Shown here: piece after piece, positions 10,961 through 21,555 of the stretch | Numbering within the stretch: position 1 is the stretch's first letter | Layout of the letters: the number at the start of each line of letters is the position of its first letter | NCBI GenBank assembly: GCA_963575745.1 | Contig: CAUYUJ010009780.1 | Span: 159,883-223,882 of the forward strand | Direction: 5' to 3' | Source: Prorocentrum cordatum | Lineage: Eukaryota > Sar > Dinophyceae > Prorocentrales > Prorocentraceae | Length of the DNA stretch: 64,000 nt | Notes under the pieces: generated by a model | What the model was told of the DNA's origin: nothing | The model's database searches: none | Seen by the model: the letters and a program-made list of their open reading frames with translations, nothing else | Position numbers and translations under genes: made by a program

Positions 10961-11907
10961 AGGCCAGTGGCATGGATTTCATGATCATACCCGACATGGA
11001 CAATAATATGTACGTGGTGCTTGTAAACGTGGATAATGCATCGGACTTTACAGCGGCTATCTACACGTGTCCTGGATCAAGACCGACGGCAGAGTTGGCT
11101 AAGAAAGCTTTCGAGCTTGGATGGCTGACCTGGGCTGGTCCACCTACTGTGGTTGAGCAGGACCAGGACTCTACATTCACGGGCGAGTTCGGGACACTGC
11201 GCAACGACCTTGGCCTGGTGATCAACAACGCTGCGCCAGAAGCTCACTGGCAAATGGGCAAGGTCGAGAGGAGGATACGTTATCTAAAGGAGATGGCGAC
11301 GAGTGTCTTCAATGCTGGAGATATTCGTGGTCAGGATCCAGTTGCAGCTGCAGTACGAGGCATGGCCAACGCGTGCAACCAGCTGGTTAGCACAGCGGGC
11401 TTTTCACCACAGCAGTGGGTACTGGGAGCTGGACATCGACTACCTGCGACTTTGGCGAATGCCGACAACGACCCAGCACGAGTAGTTTCCAGAGTAGCTG
11501 AAAGGACATCGTTCTGGAATCGACTACACCTTCGGCAGATATGCTCGGAGTCCTTTTTCAAGGCAGCTAACTCATCTGCTTCGAGGGGGACAGTGCTGGC
11601 GAGGACAAGACCCCAGCCAGGGCCCTTCCAGCAAGGAAATCTACTGATGTTCTGGCGATCGGACAACCCAACGAGAAACCTACACGCTCGATGGCATGGA
11701 CCTGCCCTGTGCCTGGGCAAGGACGAGCATGGCTACCAACTGATCCACAGTCGGATCCCGATTCTGAGCTCACCAAGTTTACTACGGAAAGCGACTGAGC
11801 ACGAGGTGACGACCATGCTGTTCACCGATCTGTTCTCAGACAGGTGGGCCAGCCCGACCTCGAGCTGGACAGAGAGGCTTTATAGATCTTCGAGGGGAAC
11901 AATATAA
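10950..11907 (+). CDS. int: E1 integrase core with C-terminal SH3-like region
   Basis: Retroviral-type integrase, which inserts the DNA copy. The open frame shows GMDFMIIPDMDNN (first catalytic Asp), VVEQDQDSTFTGEF (second Asp in a D-x-x-F-like setting) and EAHWQMGKVERRIRYLK (catalytic Glu), so the D-D-E triad appears kept. The end of the frame has a barrel-like block, GNLLMFWRSDNPTRN with WHGPALCLGKDEHG, as in copia integrase C-termini. It ends at a TAA at 11905. It is part of a decayed polyprotein and has no own start signal. Confidence 0.75.
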
Positions 11908-12829
11908 CCCAGCACGAAATGCTCAGCGGCCAGATGAACCACCTGATCAACAGCCAGATCAACATCAAGATCAGCAGCCTCCAGAACGACAGCAAGACTA
12001 TCATCAGCAGTTACCTGGACAGCAAGAAGCTCCACAACAGCAGCCAGTGCAAGGACAGACAGACACACCAGGAGCAGCACCAGCTCAAGGTGGCGCGGGT
12101 CATCCGAAGCAGTCGGACAGCAGAAAGAGACGATCGGATGTGGTGCACGACAATGACGTGATGCCGATGCGGCAGAGGCTGGACGATGAGTACAAACCAG
12201 TACCAGCTGATCAAGACCAAGCAGAGGAAGATTTACGAGCGCGACTACGTCGAGCACACCAACCCTGAGACACCATCCTGGGAGCAGTAGCATCCAGCAG
12301 CCAGGGCAAGACCGACCTGAGGCAACTGGACAACATCAAGAATGCACCTCTACTACCCGAACCGGCACCAGGGTATCAGATCGAGAGGAGGCGGCTGTTC
12401 AATCTGGACACACGCGACCTGGTTCAGGACATCTCGAGGGTGGACTGGCTAGCTAACCCTCAGATCATCGACGATGTGGTGGCACAGCAACCGATCACGG
12501 TCATCGAAGAGATCGCACCGATGAAAGAAGAAGGAACTGAAGATGGACCGGGAGGTGACCCACAACCTGCAGCCTCACAGCCTGGACCTCCAAGTGGTGG
12601 CAACATCGACGAGATCATGGAGGAGCCGGAGTAGCCCAAGGAGGTGCAACATGGTGGTAAGAAGCATTCGGTCAAGAAGGATCTGAAGACCAAGCAGACC
12701 AAGAAGGATGATGCTCACGACGACCGAGCTCAACTTCAAGTACCTGCCAGTATTCAGAGACATATGGAATAACGCAAGAAGGCAGAGGAGACAGCAGCAG
12801 CGCCGACAACAGCATCAGCAGATCAACAA
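11908..12829 (+). pseudogene. E1 Gln/Pro-rich linker between integrase and reverse transcriptase
   Basis: In the frame of the reverse transcriptase, a disordered Gln/Pro-rich stretch (QQLPGQQEAPQQQPVQG) is followed by SRKRRSDVVHDNDVMPMRQR and then by ordinary sequence containing RVDWLANPQIIDDVVAQQP. Stops interrupt it at about 12266 (TGA), 12632 (TAG) and 12769 (TAA). Such low-complexity linkers are normal in copia polyproteins; no enzymatic domain is seen. Confidence 0.55.
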
Positions 12830-13984
12830 TTGACAACAACGTCGAGTACAAGACAGCCGGAGCAGCATCAGGGCAGCAAGCGCCAGGCACATCCCGTGAC
12901 GCTTAAGGAGTTCCTGCTGGACGACGTACCCATCAGCATCAAGCGTGCAAAGGGCCAGACGGGACCAGTCAAGCAGCTGGCAGAGACACCACTCCTGGTT
13001 GAAGCAATCGTGGCCGAGCGGACGCGCACACAGCCGACAAGGGCTAACAAGCATCAGGAGATCAACCTGAAGACGCTGGGCGACGACAAGCTCAAGTGGA
13101 AGAAGATGCAGAGTGCAGTGGAGAAGGAGTGGAATACCTGGTGCAAGTACGATGCGGCAATCCACATATCAGGAGCAGCGGTTGAGAAGATAGACCCTGA
13201 CAAGATCCGAAGCTCCAAGGTGGTCTGGACGGACAAGGATCCTACGACCTTTGAGCCGAAGGCGAGAATATGTGGACGGGGCTACGAGGAGGAGTTCGAC
13301 GACAAGCTACGTCGAGACTCTCCTACAGTCTCAGCACAGATGACGCTACTTCTGTGCAGCATCGCATCGAGCCTCAACTTGGACCTAGTCGTTGCGGATG
13401 TGAAGGGGGCCTTTCTACAAGGCCAGGCGATCACGCGTGAGCTCTACTTGCGGATCCCGACGAACCTTGGGAAGTGCACCATCCCAGGTGTTAAGGCAGG
13501 CGACCTGCTGAAGCTTAAGAAGAGCATCTACGGGACCAACGATGCGGCGAGAGCTTGGTACGTGGCGCCGCGCGAGACGCTCGTGAAGCTTGGATGGGAA
13601 GGCCTGAGCTTCGAGCCCGCGACCTTCATCAATCGCAACAAGGATAGCACGATCATAGGGATCATGTGTCTACACGTGGACGACTTCCTCATGGGTATCA
13701 AGCAGGACGACCCTGAGGGCGCCAAGATCATGAAGGACCTTCAGAAGGCGATTGACTTTGGCGAGGTCAAATACGCGAGGCAGGAGAAGGCGACGTTCTG
13801 TGGCCGGGCCTATCTGCAGGACAAGGACGGCAGTATCAACGTCACCATGGAGGCCTATGTGAAGTCCATGCAGACCGTGCGTGTCTCCAGGGAGCGCAGC
13901 AAAGCACCTGACAGTGCACTTACCCGTGCAGAGCATCGAGGACTACGAATGGTGGTTGGACAACTGCATGGGCTGCGCAAGTGA
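12830..13984 (+). CDS. RT: E1 reverse transcriptase (RVT_2)
   Basis: Copia-type reverse transcriptase, one open frame of 384 codons. Motifs in order: WTDKDPTTFEPKARICGRGY (N-terminal conserved block), LVVADVKGAFLQG (first catalytic Asp), LYLRIP, LKKSIYGTNDAARAWY, and CLHVDDFLMG (the YVDD-type catalytic pair). All three catalytic Asp residues are present. The end of the frame, RMVVGQLHGLRK, is where the palm-to-RNase-H linker should continue; a frameshift near 13,965 breaks it and a TGA follows at 13982. The catalytic core is intact although the element is dead. Confidence 0.85.
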   Translation: MTTTSSTRQPEQHQGSKRQAHPVTLKEFLLDDVPISIKRAKGQTGPVKQLAETPLLVEAIVAERTRTQPTRANKHQEINLKTLGDDKLKWKKMQSAVEKEWNTWCKYDAAIHISGAAVEKIDPDKIRSSKVVWTDKDPTTFEPKARICGRGYEEEFDDKLRRDSPTVSAQMTLLLCSIASSLNLDLVVADVKGAFLQGQAITRELYLRIPTNLGKCTIPGVKAGDLLKLKKSIYGTNDAARAWYVAPRETLVKLGWEGLSFEPATFINRNKDSTIIGIMCLHVDDFLMGIKQDDPEGAKIMKDLQKAIDFGEVKYARQEKATFCGRAYLQDKDGSINVTMEAYVKSMQTVRVSRERSKAPDSALTRAEHRGLRMVVGQLHGLRK

Positions 13985-14335
13985 TTTGCTTCGAAGAGGC
14001 GTTCGAGGCATCCCGACTGGCATCAACGCTGGGAGCTCCGACGGTGAAGGACCTGTAGGACTGTAGGACGGGGATGCAGCTATCAGGAGAATCCAGAAGC
14101 GGGACGACCTACTGATCAAATTCGCAGCTGGCCTGAACCTGTGGAAGACCATGGTCCATGGTGATCAATGGTCCATGGTGATCAACGTGACCGACAGTGC
14201 TTTCGACAATCTGCCGAAGCACAGATCGCAACGATGACACTTCATCATGCTGGGTGACGAGAAGATCAACGAGGACCACGGCAACAAGTACAAGGTACAT
14301 TGCATTGGGTGGCAGTCTTCAAATCCGCCGACCCC
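13963..14335 (+). pseudogene. E1 RNase H, frameshifted and truncated
   Basis: Past the frameshift, WAAQVICFEEAFEASRLAS (in the frame starting 13963) matches the usual linker after the reverse transcriptase. Another frame then gives VINVTDSAFDNLPKHRSQR and HFIMLGDEKI, the first RNase H strand with its Asp, separated by a TGA. Similarity ends at IGWQSSNPP, before the catalytic Glu and the next Asp. The C-terminal half and any 3' LTR are missing. A 17-bp direct repeat (TGGTCCATGGTGATCAA) lies at about 14153-14186. Confidence 0.7.
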
Positions 14336-14439
14336 ATGAGGCGTGTGCGGAATCCTTCTCGGTTGGATACCATGCTTCCTCATGCAACACGAACTCCCTA
14401 CCAATGCCCCTCTCTCGCCTTCTCCTTGCCTCGGCATTC
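14336..14439. other. Junction between E1 and the satellite region
   Basis: About 100 bp of transition sequence with no recognisable feature; the E1 breakpoint lies in or just before it. Confidence 0.5.
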
Positions 14440-14820
14440 CCACATCACGGCAGCTCTCTTCTTGGGACCCCTCCCCCCCCCAACGTGAGCTCTTCTGGCC
14501 CCACGCCTGGCCCCGGCATCCCCACCTTGGGAGAGCTCTGTTTTTGGGACTTCCCACCTCACAAGTTGAGCTCTTCTGGCCCCACGCCTGGCCCCGGCAT
14601 CCCCACCTTGGAAAGCTTTGTTTTTGGGACGTCCCACCTCACAAGTTGAGCTCTTCTGGCCCCACGCATGGCCCCGGCATCCCCACCTTGGGAGAGCTCT
14701 GTTTTTGGGACTTCCCACCTCGCACATTGAGCTTTTCTGGCCCCGCGCCTGGCCCCGGCATCCCCACCTTGGGAGAGCTCTGTTTTTGGGACTTCCCACC
14801 TCACAAGTTCCCACCCGGAA
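14440..14820. repeat. 80/81-bp satellite, four to five units
   Basis: Units contain GAGCTCTTCTGGCCCC, then CGCCTGGCCCCGGCATCC, then a TGTTTTTGGGAC block. GAGCTC/GAGCTT starts fall at 14487, 14568, 14648 and 14729, giving spacings of 81, 80 and 81 bp. One and a half more units recur at 15,780-15,910. Confidence 0.9.
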
Positions 14821-15244
14821 CTTACAAACGACCCACACCCTTCACCTGGCCTCCACCTGGCCACCACCTGGCCCCGACTCCCCCAAGCTTTTGGGCTCTT
14901 CTTGGGACCCCCCACCCCACGTTTTCTCGCCCAAAAACGACCCATACCCCCCACCTGGCCCCCACCTGGCCACCACCCCCCCACGTTATCCTCAGGCCTC
15001 TGGGCTCTCTTTTTGGGACTTCGGACCCTACGATTTGTCGCCCCAAAACAACCCATACCCCCCACCTGGCCCCCACCTGGCCACCACCCCCCCACGACAT
15101 CCCCAGGCCACCACCCCCCCACGACATCCCCAGGCCTCTGGTCTCTGTTCTTGGGACCCCCGACCTTACGATTTCTCGCCCAAAAACAAATTCTTAGCCG
15201 GGACCCCCCCCCTGCACCCCGGCACCCCCAACCCCCCCACCCCC
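14821..15244. repeat. ~120-bp CCACCTGGCC-rich satellite
   Basis: Repeats of CACCTGGCCCCCACCTGGCC alternating with a TTTGGGAC or TTCTTGGGACCCCC block and a TTTCTCGCCCAAAA or TTTGTCGCCCCAAAA block, about three units. A near-identical copy lies at 15,920-16,330. Confidence 0.85.
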
Positions 15245-18200
15245 CCTGACACAGCCAGCCTCCTGAGGTCTCTGGGCATGGTTTTTTTGTAGATTTCAAA
15301 GCCTCCCCACTCAGCAAAATCCTCGCCGGGACCCCCCCACCCCCCTGACACAGCCAACATCCTGAGGCCTGTGGGCATGGGTTTTTCGTAGATTTCAAGC
15401 CCCCCCCACTTAGCAAAATCCACGCCGGGACCCCCCCACCCCCCTTAACACAGCCTGCCTCCGGAGGCGTCAGGGCATAGGTTTTTTCGTAGATTTCAAA
15501 GCCCCCCCACTCAGCAAAATCCTCCCCGGGACCCCCCCACCGCCCCTGACACAGCCAGCCTCCTGAGGTCTCTGGGCATTGGTTTTTTGTAGGTTTCAAA
15601 GCCCCCCCCCTCAGCAAAATCCTCGCCGGGACCCCCCCACCCCCCGCTGACACAGCCAGCCTCCTGAGGCCTCTGGGCAACGGTTTTTCGTAGATTTCGC
15701 GGCCCCCCCCACTCAGCAAAATCCTCGCGGGGACCCCCCAACCCCCCTGACCCAGCCAGCCTCCTGAGGCCTTTCGCATCCCCACCTTGGGAGAGCTCTG
15801 TTTTTGGGACTTCCCACCTCACACATTGAGCTCTTCTGGCCCCGCGCCTGGCCCCGGCATCCCCACCTTGGGAGAGCTCTGTTTTTGGGACTTCCCACCT
15901 CACAAGTTCCCACCCGGAACTTACAAACGACCCACACCCTTCACCTGGCCTCCACCTGGCCACCACCTGGCCCCGACTCCCCCAAGCTTTTGGGCTCTTC
16001 TTGGGACCCCCCACCCCACGTTTTCTCGCCCAAAAACGACCCATACCCCCCACCTGGCCCCCACCTGGCCACCACCCCCCCACGTTATCCTCAGGCCTCT
16101 GGGCTCTCTTTTTGGGACTTCGGACCCTACGATTTGTCGCCCCAAAACAACCCATACCCCCCACCTGGCCCCCACCTGGCCACCACCCCCCCACGACATC
16201 CCCAGGCCACCACCCCCCCACGACATCCCCAGGCCTCTGGTCTCTGTTCTTCGGACCCCCGACCTTACGATTTCTCGCCCAAAAACAAATTCTTAGCCGG
16301 GACCCCCCCCCTGCACCCCGGCACCCCCAACCCCCCCACCCCCCCTGACACAGCCAGCCTCCTGAGGTCTCTGGGCATGGTTTTTTTGTAGATTTCAAAG
16401 CCTCCCCACTCAGCAAAATCCTCGCCGGGACCCCCCCACCCCCCCTGACACAGCCAGCATCCTGAGGCCTGTGGGCATGGGTTTTTCGTAGATTTCAAGC
16501 CCCCCCCACTTAGCAAAATCCCGCCGGGACCCCCCCACCCCCCTTAACACAGCCTGCCTCCGGAGGCGTCAGGGCATAGGTTTTTTCGTAGATTTCAAAG
16601 CCCCCCCACTCAGCAAAATCCTCCCCGGGACCCCCCCACCGCCCCTGACACAGCCAGCCTCCTGAGGTCTCTGGGCATTGGTTTTTCGTAGATTTCAAGG
16701 CCCCCCCACTCAGCAAAATCCTCGCCGGGACCCCCCCACCCCCCCCTGCCACAGCCAGCCTCCTGAGGCCTCTGGGCATGCGTTTTTCGTAAATTTTAAG
16801 GCCCCCCCACTCAGCAAAATCTTCGCCGGGACCCTCCCACCCCTTTTGACACAGCCAGCCTCCTGAGGCTTCTGGGCATTGGTTTTTCGTAGATTTCGAC
16901 GCCCCCCCACTCAGCAAAATCCTCGCCGGGACCCCCCCACCTCCCCTGACACAGCCAGCCTCCTGAACCCTCTGGGCATGGGTTTGTCGTAATTTTCAAA
17001 GCCCCCCCACTCTGCAAAATCCTCGCCGGGCCCCCTCCACCCCCCCTGACACGGCCAAACTCCTGAGGCCTCTGGGCATGGGTTTTTCGTAGATTTCAAG
17101 CCCCCCCCACTCAGCAAAATCCTCGCCGGGACCCCCCCCACCCCCTCTGACACAGCCAGTCCCTGAGGCCTCTGGGTATTGGTTTTTCGTAGATTTCAAG
17201 CCCCCCCCACTCAGCAAAATCCTCGCCGGGACCCCCCCACCCCCCCTGACACAGCCAGATTCCTGAGGCCTCCGGGCATGGGTTTCTCGTAGCTTTCACG
17301 GCCCCCCCACTCAGCAAAATCCGCGCCGGGACCCCCCCGCCCCCCCATGACACAGCCAGCGTCCTGAGGCCTCTGGGCACAGTGAATTTGTCGTCAATTT
17401 CAAAAACCCCCCCACTCCGAGAAATCCTCGCCGGGACCCCACCCCCCTGACGCACAGTTCGCCTCCTGAGGCCTCTGGGCATGAGTTTTTTCGTCGATTT
17501 CAGGCCCCCCCCACCAGCAAAATCCACGCCGGGACCCCCCCACCCCCCCTGACACAGCCATCCTCCTGAGACGTCTGGGCATAAGTTTTTGTAGATTTCA
17601 AAGCCCCCCCCGCGCAGCCAAATCCTCCCCGGGACCCCCCCCCACCGCCCCTGACACAGCCAGTCTCCTCAGGCCTCTGGGCATTGGTTTTTTGTAGCTT
17701 TCATTGCCCCCCCACTCAGCGAACTCCTCGCCGGGACCCCCCCACCTTCCCTGACACAGCCAGCCTCCTGAGGCCTCTGGGCATGGGTTTTTCGTAGCTT
17801 TCGAAGCTCCCCCACTCAGCAAAATCCTCGCCGGGACCCCCCCACCCCCCCTGACACAGCCAGCCTCCTGGGCCTCTGGGCATTTGTTTGTCGGCGGATT
17901 TCAAGGCCCCCCCACTCAGCAGAATCCTCGCCGAGACCCCCCCACCCCCCCTGACACAGCCAGCCTCCTCAGGCCTCTGGGCATGGGTTTTTCGTAAATT
18001 TGAAGGCCCCCCCACTCAGCAAAATCCTCGCCGGGACCCCCCCACTCCGCCTGACACAGCCAGCCTCCTGAAGCCTCTGGGCATGGGTTTGTCGTAAATT
18101 TCAAGGCCCCCCCACTCAGCAAAATCCTCGCCGGGACCCCCCACATCCCCTGACACAGCCAGGCCTCTGAGGCCTCAGACATGGGTTTTTGTAGAGTTCA

Positions 18201-21200
18201 AAGCCCCCTACTCAGCAAAATCCTTCGCTGGAATACCCAACCCCCATTGACACTGCCAGCCTCCTCAGGCGTCTGCGGCATGGGTTTTTCGTAGATTCAA
18301 GCCCCCCCCCACTCAGCAAAACACGCAGGGAAACCCCCCACCCCCCTGACACACCAGCCTCTTGAGGCCTCTGGGCATGGTTTTTTGGAAGATTTCAAAG
18401 CCCCCCCACTCAGCAAAATCCTCGCCGGGACCCCCCCACCCCCCCTGGCACAGCCAGCCTCCTGGGGCCTCTGGGCATGGGTTTTTTGTAGATTTCAAAG
18501 CCCCCCAACTCAGCAAAATCCTCGCCGGGATCCCCCCACCCCTCCTGACACAGCGAGCCTCCTGCGGCCTTGGGGCATATGTTTTTCGTAGATTTCAAGC
18601 CCCCCCCACTCTGCAAAATCCTCGCCGGGACCCCCCCACCCCCCCTGACACAGCCAGCCTCCTGAGGCCTCTGGGCATGCACCCCCCAACCCCCCTGACC
18701 CAGCCAGCCTCCGGAGGCCTCTGGGCATGGGTTTTGCGTAGATTTCAAAGCCCCCCCCACGCAGCAAAATCCTCGCCGGGACCCCCCCACCCCCCCTAAA
18801 ACAGCAGCTCCTGAGGCCTCTGGGCATGGGATTTTTATAGATTTCAAAGCCCCCACTCAGCAAAATGCTCGCGGGGACCCCCCCCTCGCGGGGACCCCCC
18901 AACCCCCCTGACACAGCAGTCTCCTGAGCCTCGGGCATGAGTTTGTTCGTAGATTTCAAAAGGCCCCCAAACTCAGCAAAATCTCCGCTGGGACCCCCCA
19001 CCCCCTAACCACAGCCCAGCCTCCTGAGGCCCTCTGGGCATGGTTTCTTCGTAGATTTCAAGGCCCCCCCCACTCAGCAACATCCTCGCCGGGACCCCTC
19101 CACCCCCCCTGACACAGCCAGCCTCCTGAGGCCTCTAAGCATGGGTTTTTCTTAGATTTCAAAGCCCCCCAACTCACCAAAATCGTTGCCGGGACCCCCC
19201 CACCCCCCCTGAGACAGCCAGCCTCCTGGGGCCTCTGGGCATGGGTTTCTCGTAGATTTCAAAGCCCCCCTACTCAGCAAAATCCTCGCCGGGATCCCCC
19301 CACCCCTCCTGACACAGCGAGCCTCCTGCGGCCTTGGGGCATGGGTTTTTCGTAGATTTCAAGCCCCCCCCACTCAGCAAAATCCTCGCCAGGACCCCCC
19401 CACCCCCCCTGACACAGCCAGCCTCCTGAGGCCTCTGGGCATGCGTTTTTCGTAAATTTGAAGACCCCCCCACTCATCAAAATCCTCGCCAGGACCCCCC
19501 CCCCCTGACACAGCCAGCCTCCTGAGGTCTCTGGGCATCGGTTTTTCGTAGATTTCAAAGCCCCCCCACTCAGCACAATCCTCGCCGGGACCCCCCCACC
19601 CCCCCTGACACAGCCAGCCTCTCGCCGAGTTCCCCCACCCCCCCTGACACTGCGTGCCTCCTGAGGCCTCTGGCCACTGTTTTTTCGTAGATTTCAAGGC
19701 CCCCCCACTCTGCAAAATCCTCGCCGGGCCCCCTCCACCCCCCCTGACACGGCCAACCTCCTGAGGCCTCTGGGCATGGGTTTTTCGTACATTTCAAGCC
19801 CCCCCCACTCAGCAAAATCCTCGCCGGGACCCCCCCCACCCCCTCTGACACAGCCAGCCCTGAGGCCTCTGGGCATGGGTTTTTCGTAGATTTCAAGCCC
19901 CCCCCACTCAGCAAAATCCTCGCCGGGACCCCCCACCCCCCCTGACACAGCCAACCTCCTGAGGCCTCCGGGCATGGGTTTCTCGTAGCTTTCACGGCCC
20001 CCCCACTCAGCAAAATCCGCGCCGGGACCCCCCCACCCCCCCTGACACAGCCAGCTTCCTGAGGCCTCTGGGCATTGGTTTGTCGTCCATTTGAAAACCC
20101 CCCCACTCAGCAGAATCCTCGCCGGGACCCCCCCACCCCCCCTGACACAGTTCGCCTCCTGAGGCCTCTGGGCATGAGTTTTTTCGTCGATTTCAGGCCC
20201 CCCCCACCAGCAAAATCCACGCCGGGACCCCCCCACCCCCCCTGACACAGCCATCCTCCTGAGACGTCTGGGCATAAGTTTTTGTAGATTTCAAAGCCCC
20301 CCCACGCAGCCAAATCCTCCCCGGGACCCCCCCACCGCCCCTGACACAGCCAGTCTCCTGAGGCCTCTGGGCATTGGTTTTTTGTAGCTTTCATTGCCCC
20401 CCCACTCAGCGAACTCCTCGCCGGGACCCCCCCACCTTCCCTGACACAGCCAGCCTCCTGAGGCCTCTGGGCATGGGTTTTTTTTCTAGCTTTCGAAGCC
20501 CCCCCACTCAGCAAAATCCTCGCCGGGACCCCCCCACCCCCCCTGACACAGCCAGCCTCCTGGGCCTCTGGGCATTTGTTTGTCGGCGGATTTCAAGGCC
20601 CCCCCACTCAGCAGAATCCTCGCCGAGACCCCCCCACCCCCCCTGACACAGCCAGCCTCCTCAGGCCTCTGGGCATGGGTTTTTCGTAAATTTGAAGGCC
20701 CCCCCACTCAGCAAAATCCTCGCCGGGACCCCCCCACTCCGCCTGACACAGCCAGCCTCCTGAAGCCTCTGGGCATGGGTTTTTCGTAGATTTCAAGGCC
20801 CCCCCACTCAGCAAAATCCTCGCCGGGCCTCCGGGCATGGGTTTCTCGCAGTTTTCACGGCCCCCCCACTCAGCAAAATTCTCGCCGGGACCCCCCCACC
20901 CCCCCTGACACAGTTCGCCTCCTGAGGCCTCTGGGCATGAGTTTTTTCGTCGATTTCAGACCCCCCCCCCACCAGCAAAATCCACGCCCGGACCCCCACC
21001 CCCCCCCCTGACACAGCCAGACTCCTGAGGGACGTCTGGGCATAATTTTTCGTAGATTTCAAAGCCCCCCCACGCAGCAAAATCCTCCCCGGGACCCCCC
21101 ACCGCCCCTGACACAGCTAGCCTCCTGAGGCCTCTGGCCATGGGTTTTTGTAGATTTCAAGGCCCCCCTACTCAGCAAAATCCTCGCTGGAACCTCCCCA

Positions 21201-21545
21201 ACCCCCCTTGACACTGCCAGCCTCCTCAGGCGTCTGGGCATGGGTTTTTCGTACATTTCAAGCCCCCCCCCACTCCGCAAAATCCACGCCGGGACCCCCC
21301 CACCCCCCCTGACACAGCCAGCCTCCTGAGGCCTCTGGGCATGGTTTTTTTGCACGGGGCCAGCAAAATCCTCACCGGGACCCCCCCCCCCACACGCCCC
21401 GACACACCCAGCCTCCACAGGCCTCTGGGCATGAGTTTCTCGTAGCAACCCGGAGACTTCAGAGGTTTGAAGGACCCCCGCTCAACAGAAACCTCACCAG
21501 GACCCCCCCCCCCCCACACCAACCCCGGACGCGCCCAGCCTCCTC
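15245..21545. repeat. ~101-bp C-rich satellite array, about 55 units
   Basis: The unit consensus includes CTGACACAGCCAGCCTCCTG, AGGCCTCTGGGCATGGG, TTTTTCGTAGATTTCAA, a run of seven or so C, ACTCAGCAAAATCCTCGCCG and a second C-run. Units run from about 15245 to 15775 and 16330 to 21480, with diverged units to 21545 against the Helitron 3' side. Because 101 is not a multiple of three and stops are rare, long minus-strand open frames arise with recurring GGSRRGFC, GGPGEDFAEWGG and VPARILLSGG strings; these are not genes. Each unit puts two G-runs on the minus strand. Larger blocks within the array are duplicated. Confidence 0.95.
15779..16690. repeat. ~0.9-kb duplication of 14,680-15,590
   Basis: A segment holding one 81-bp unit, the whole ~120-bp repeat and the first few 101-bp units is repeated 1,099 bp downstream with few differences. 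A 101-codon minus-strand frame at 14822-15127 is reproduced identically at 15921-16226. Confidence 0.9.
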
Positions 21546-21555
21546 CTCCTCTCCC

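Larger units (their letters stand above)
7217..14335 (+). mobile_element. Ty1/copia retrotransposon E1, decayed and 3'-truncated
   Basis: Domain order on the plus strand is gag, zinc knuckle, protease, methyltransferase-like domain, integrase, reverse transcriptase, partial RNase H. Integrase before reverse transcriptase defines the copia superfamily. Most domains lie in one frame interrupted by stops, with frame changes near 7830-7855, 8581-8648, 10940, 11900 and 13965. It is cut off inside RNase H, and the satellite region begins about 100 bp later. No 3' LTR is present. The methyltransferase-like insert is shared with element E2 at 54,793-62,951, though the two are otherwise very diverged. 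Confidence 0.85.

Noticed and set aside
14559-20838. Many long minus-strand frames with GGSRRGFC and PGEDFAEWG strings as a repeat-protein family
   Set aside because: They are the three phases of a 101-bp satellite with few stops; periodicity is not a multiple of three and there is no start or codon constraint.
15245-21545. Regularly spaced ~101-bp repeats suggesting a CRISPR array
   Set aside because: Repeats are tandem with no unique spacers, no cas genes are present and the context is eukaryotic.
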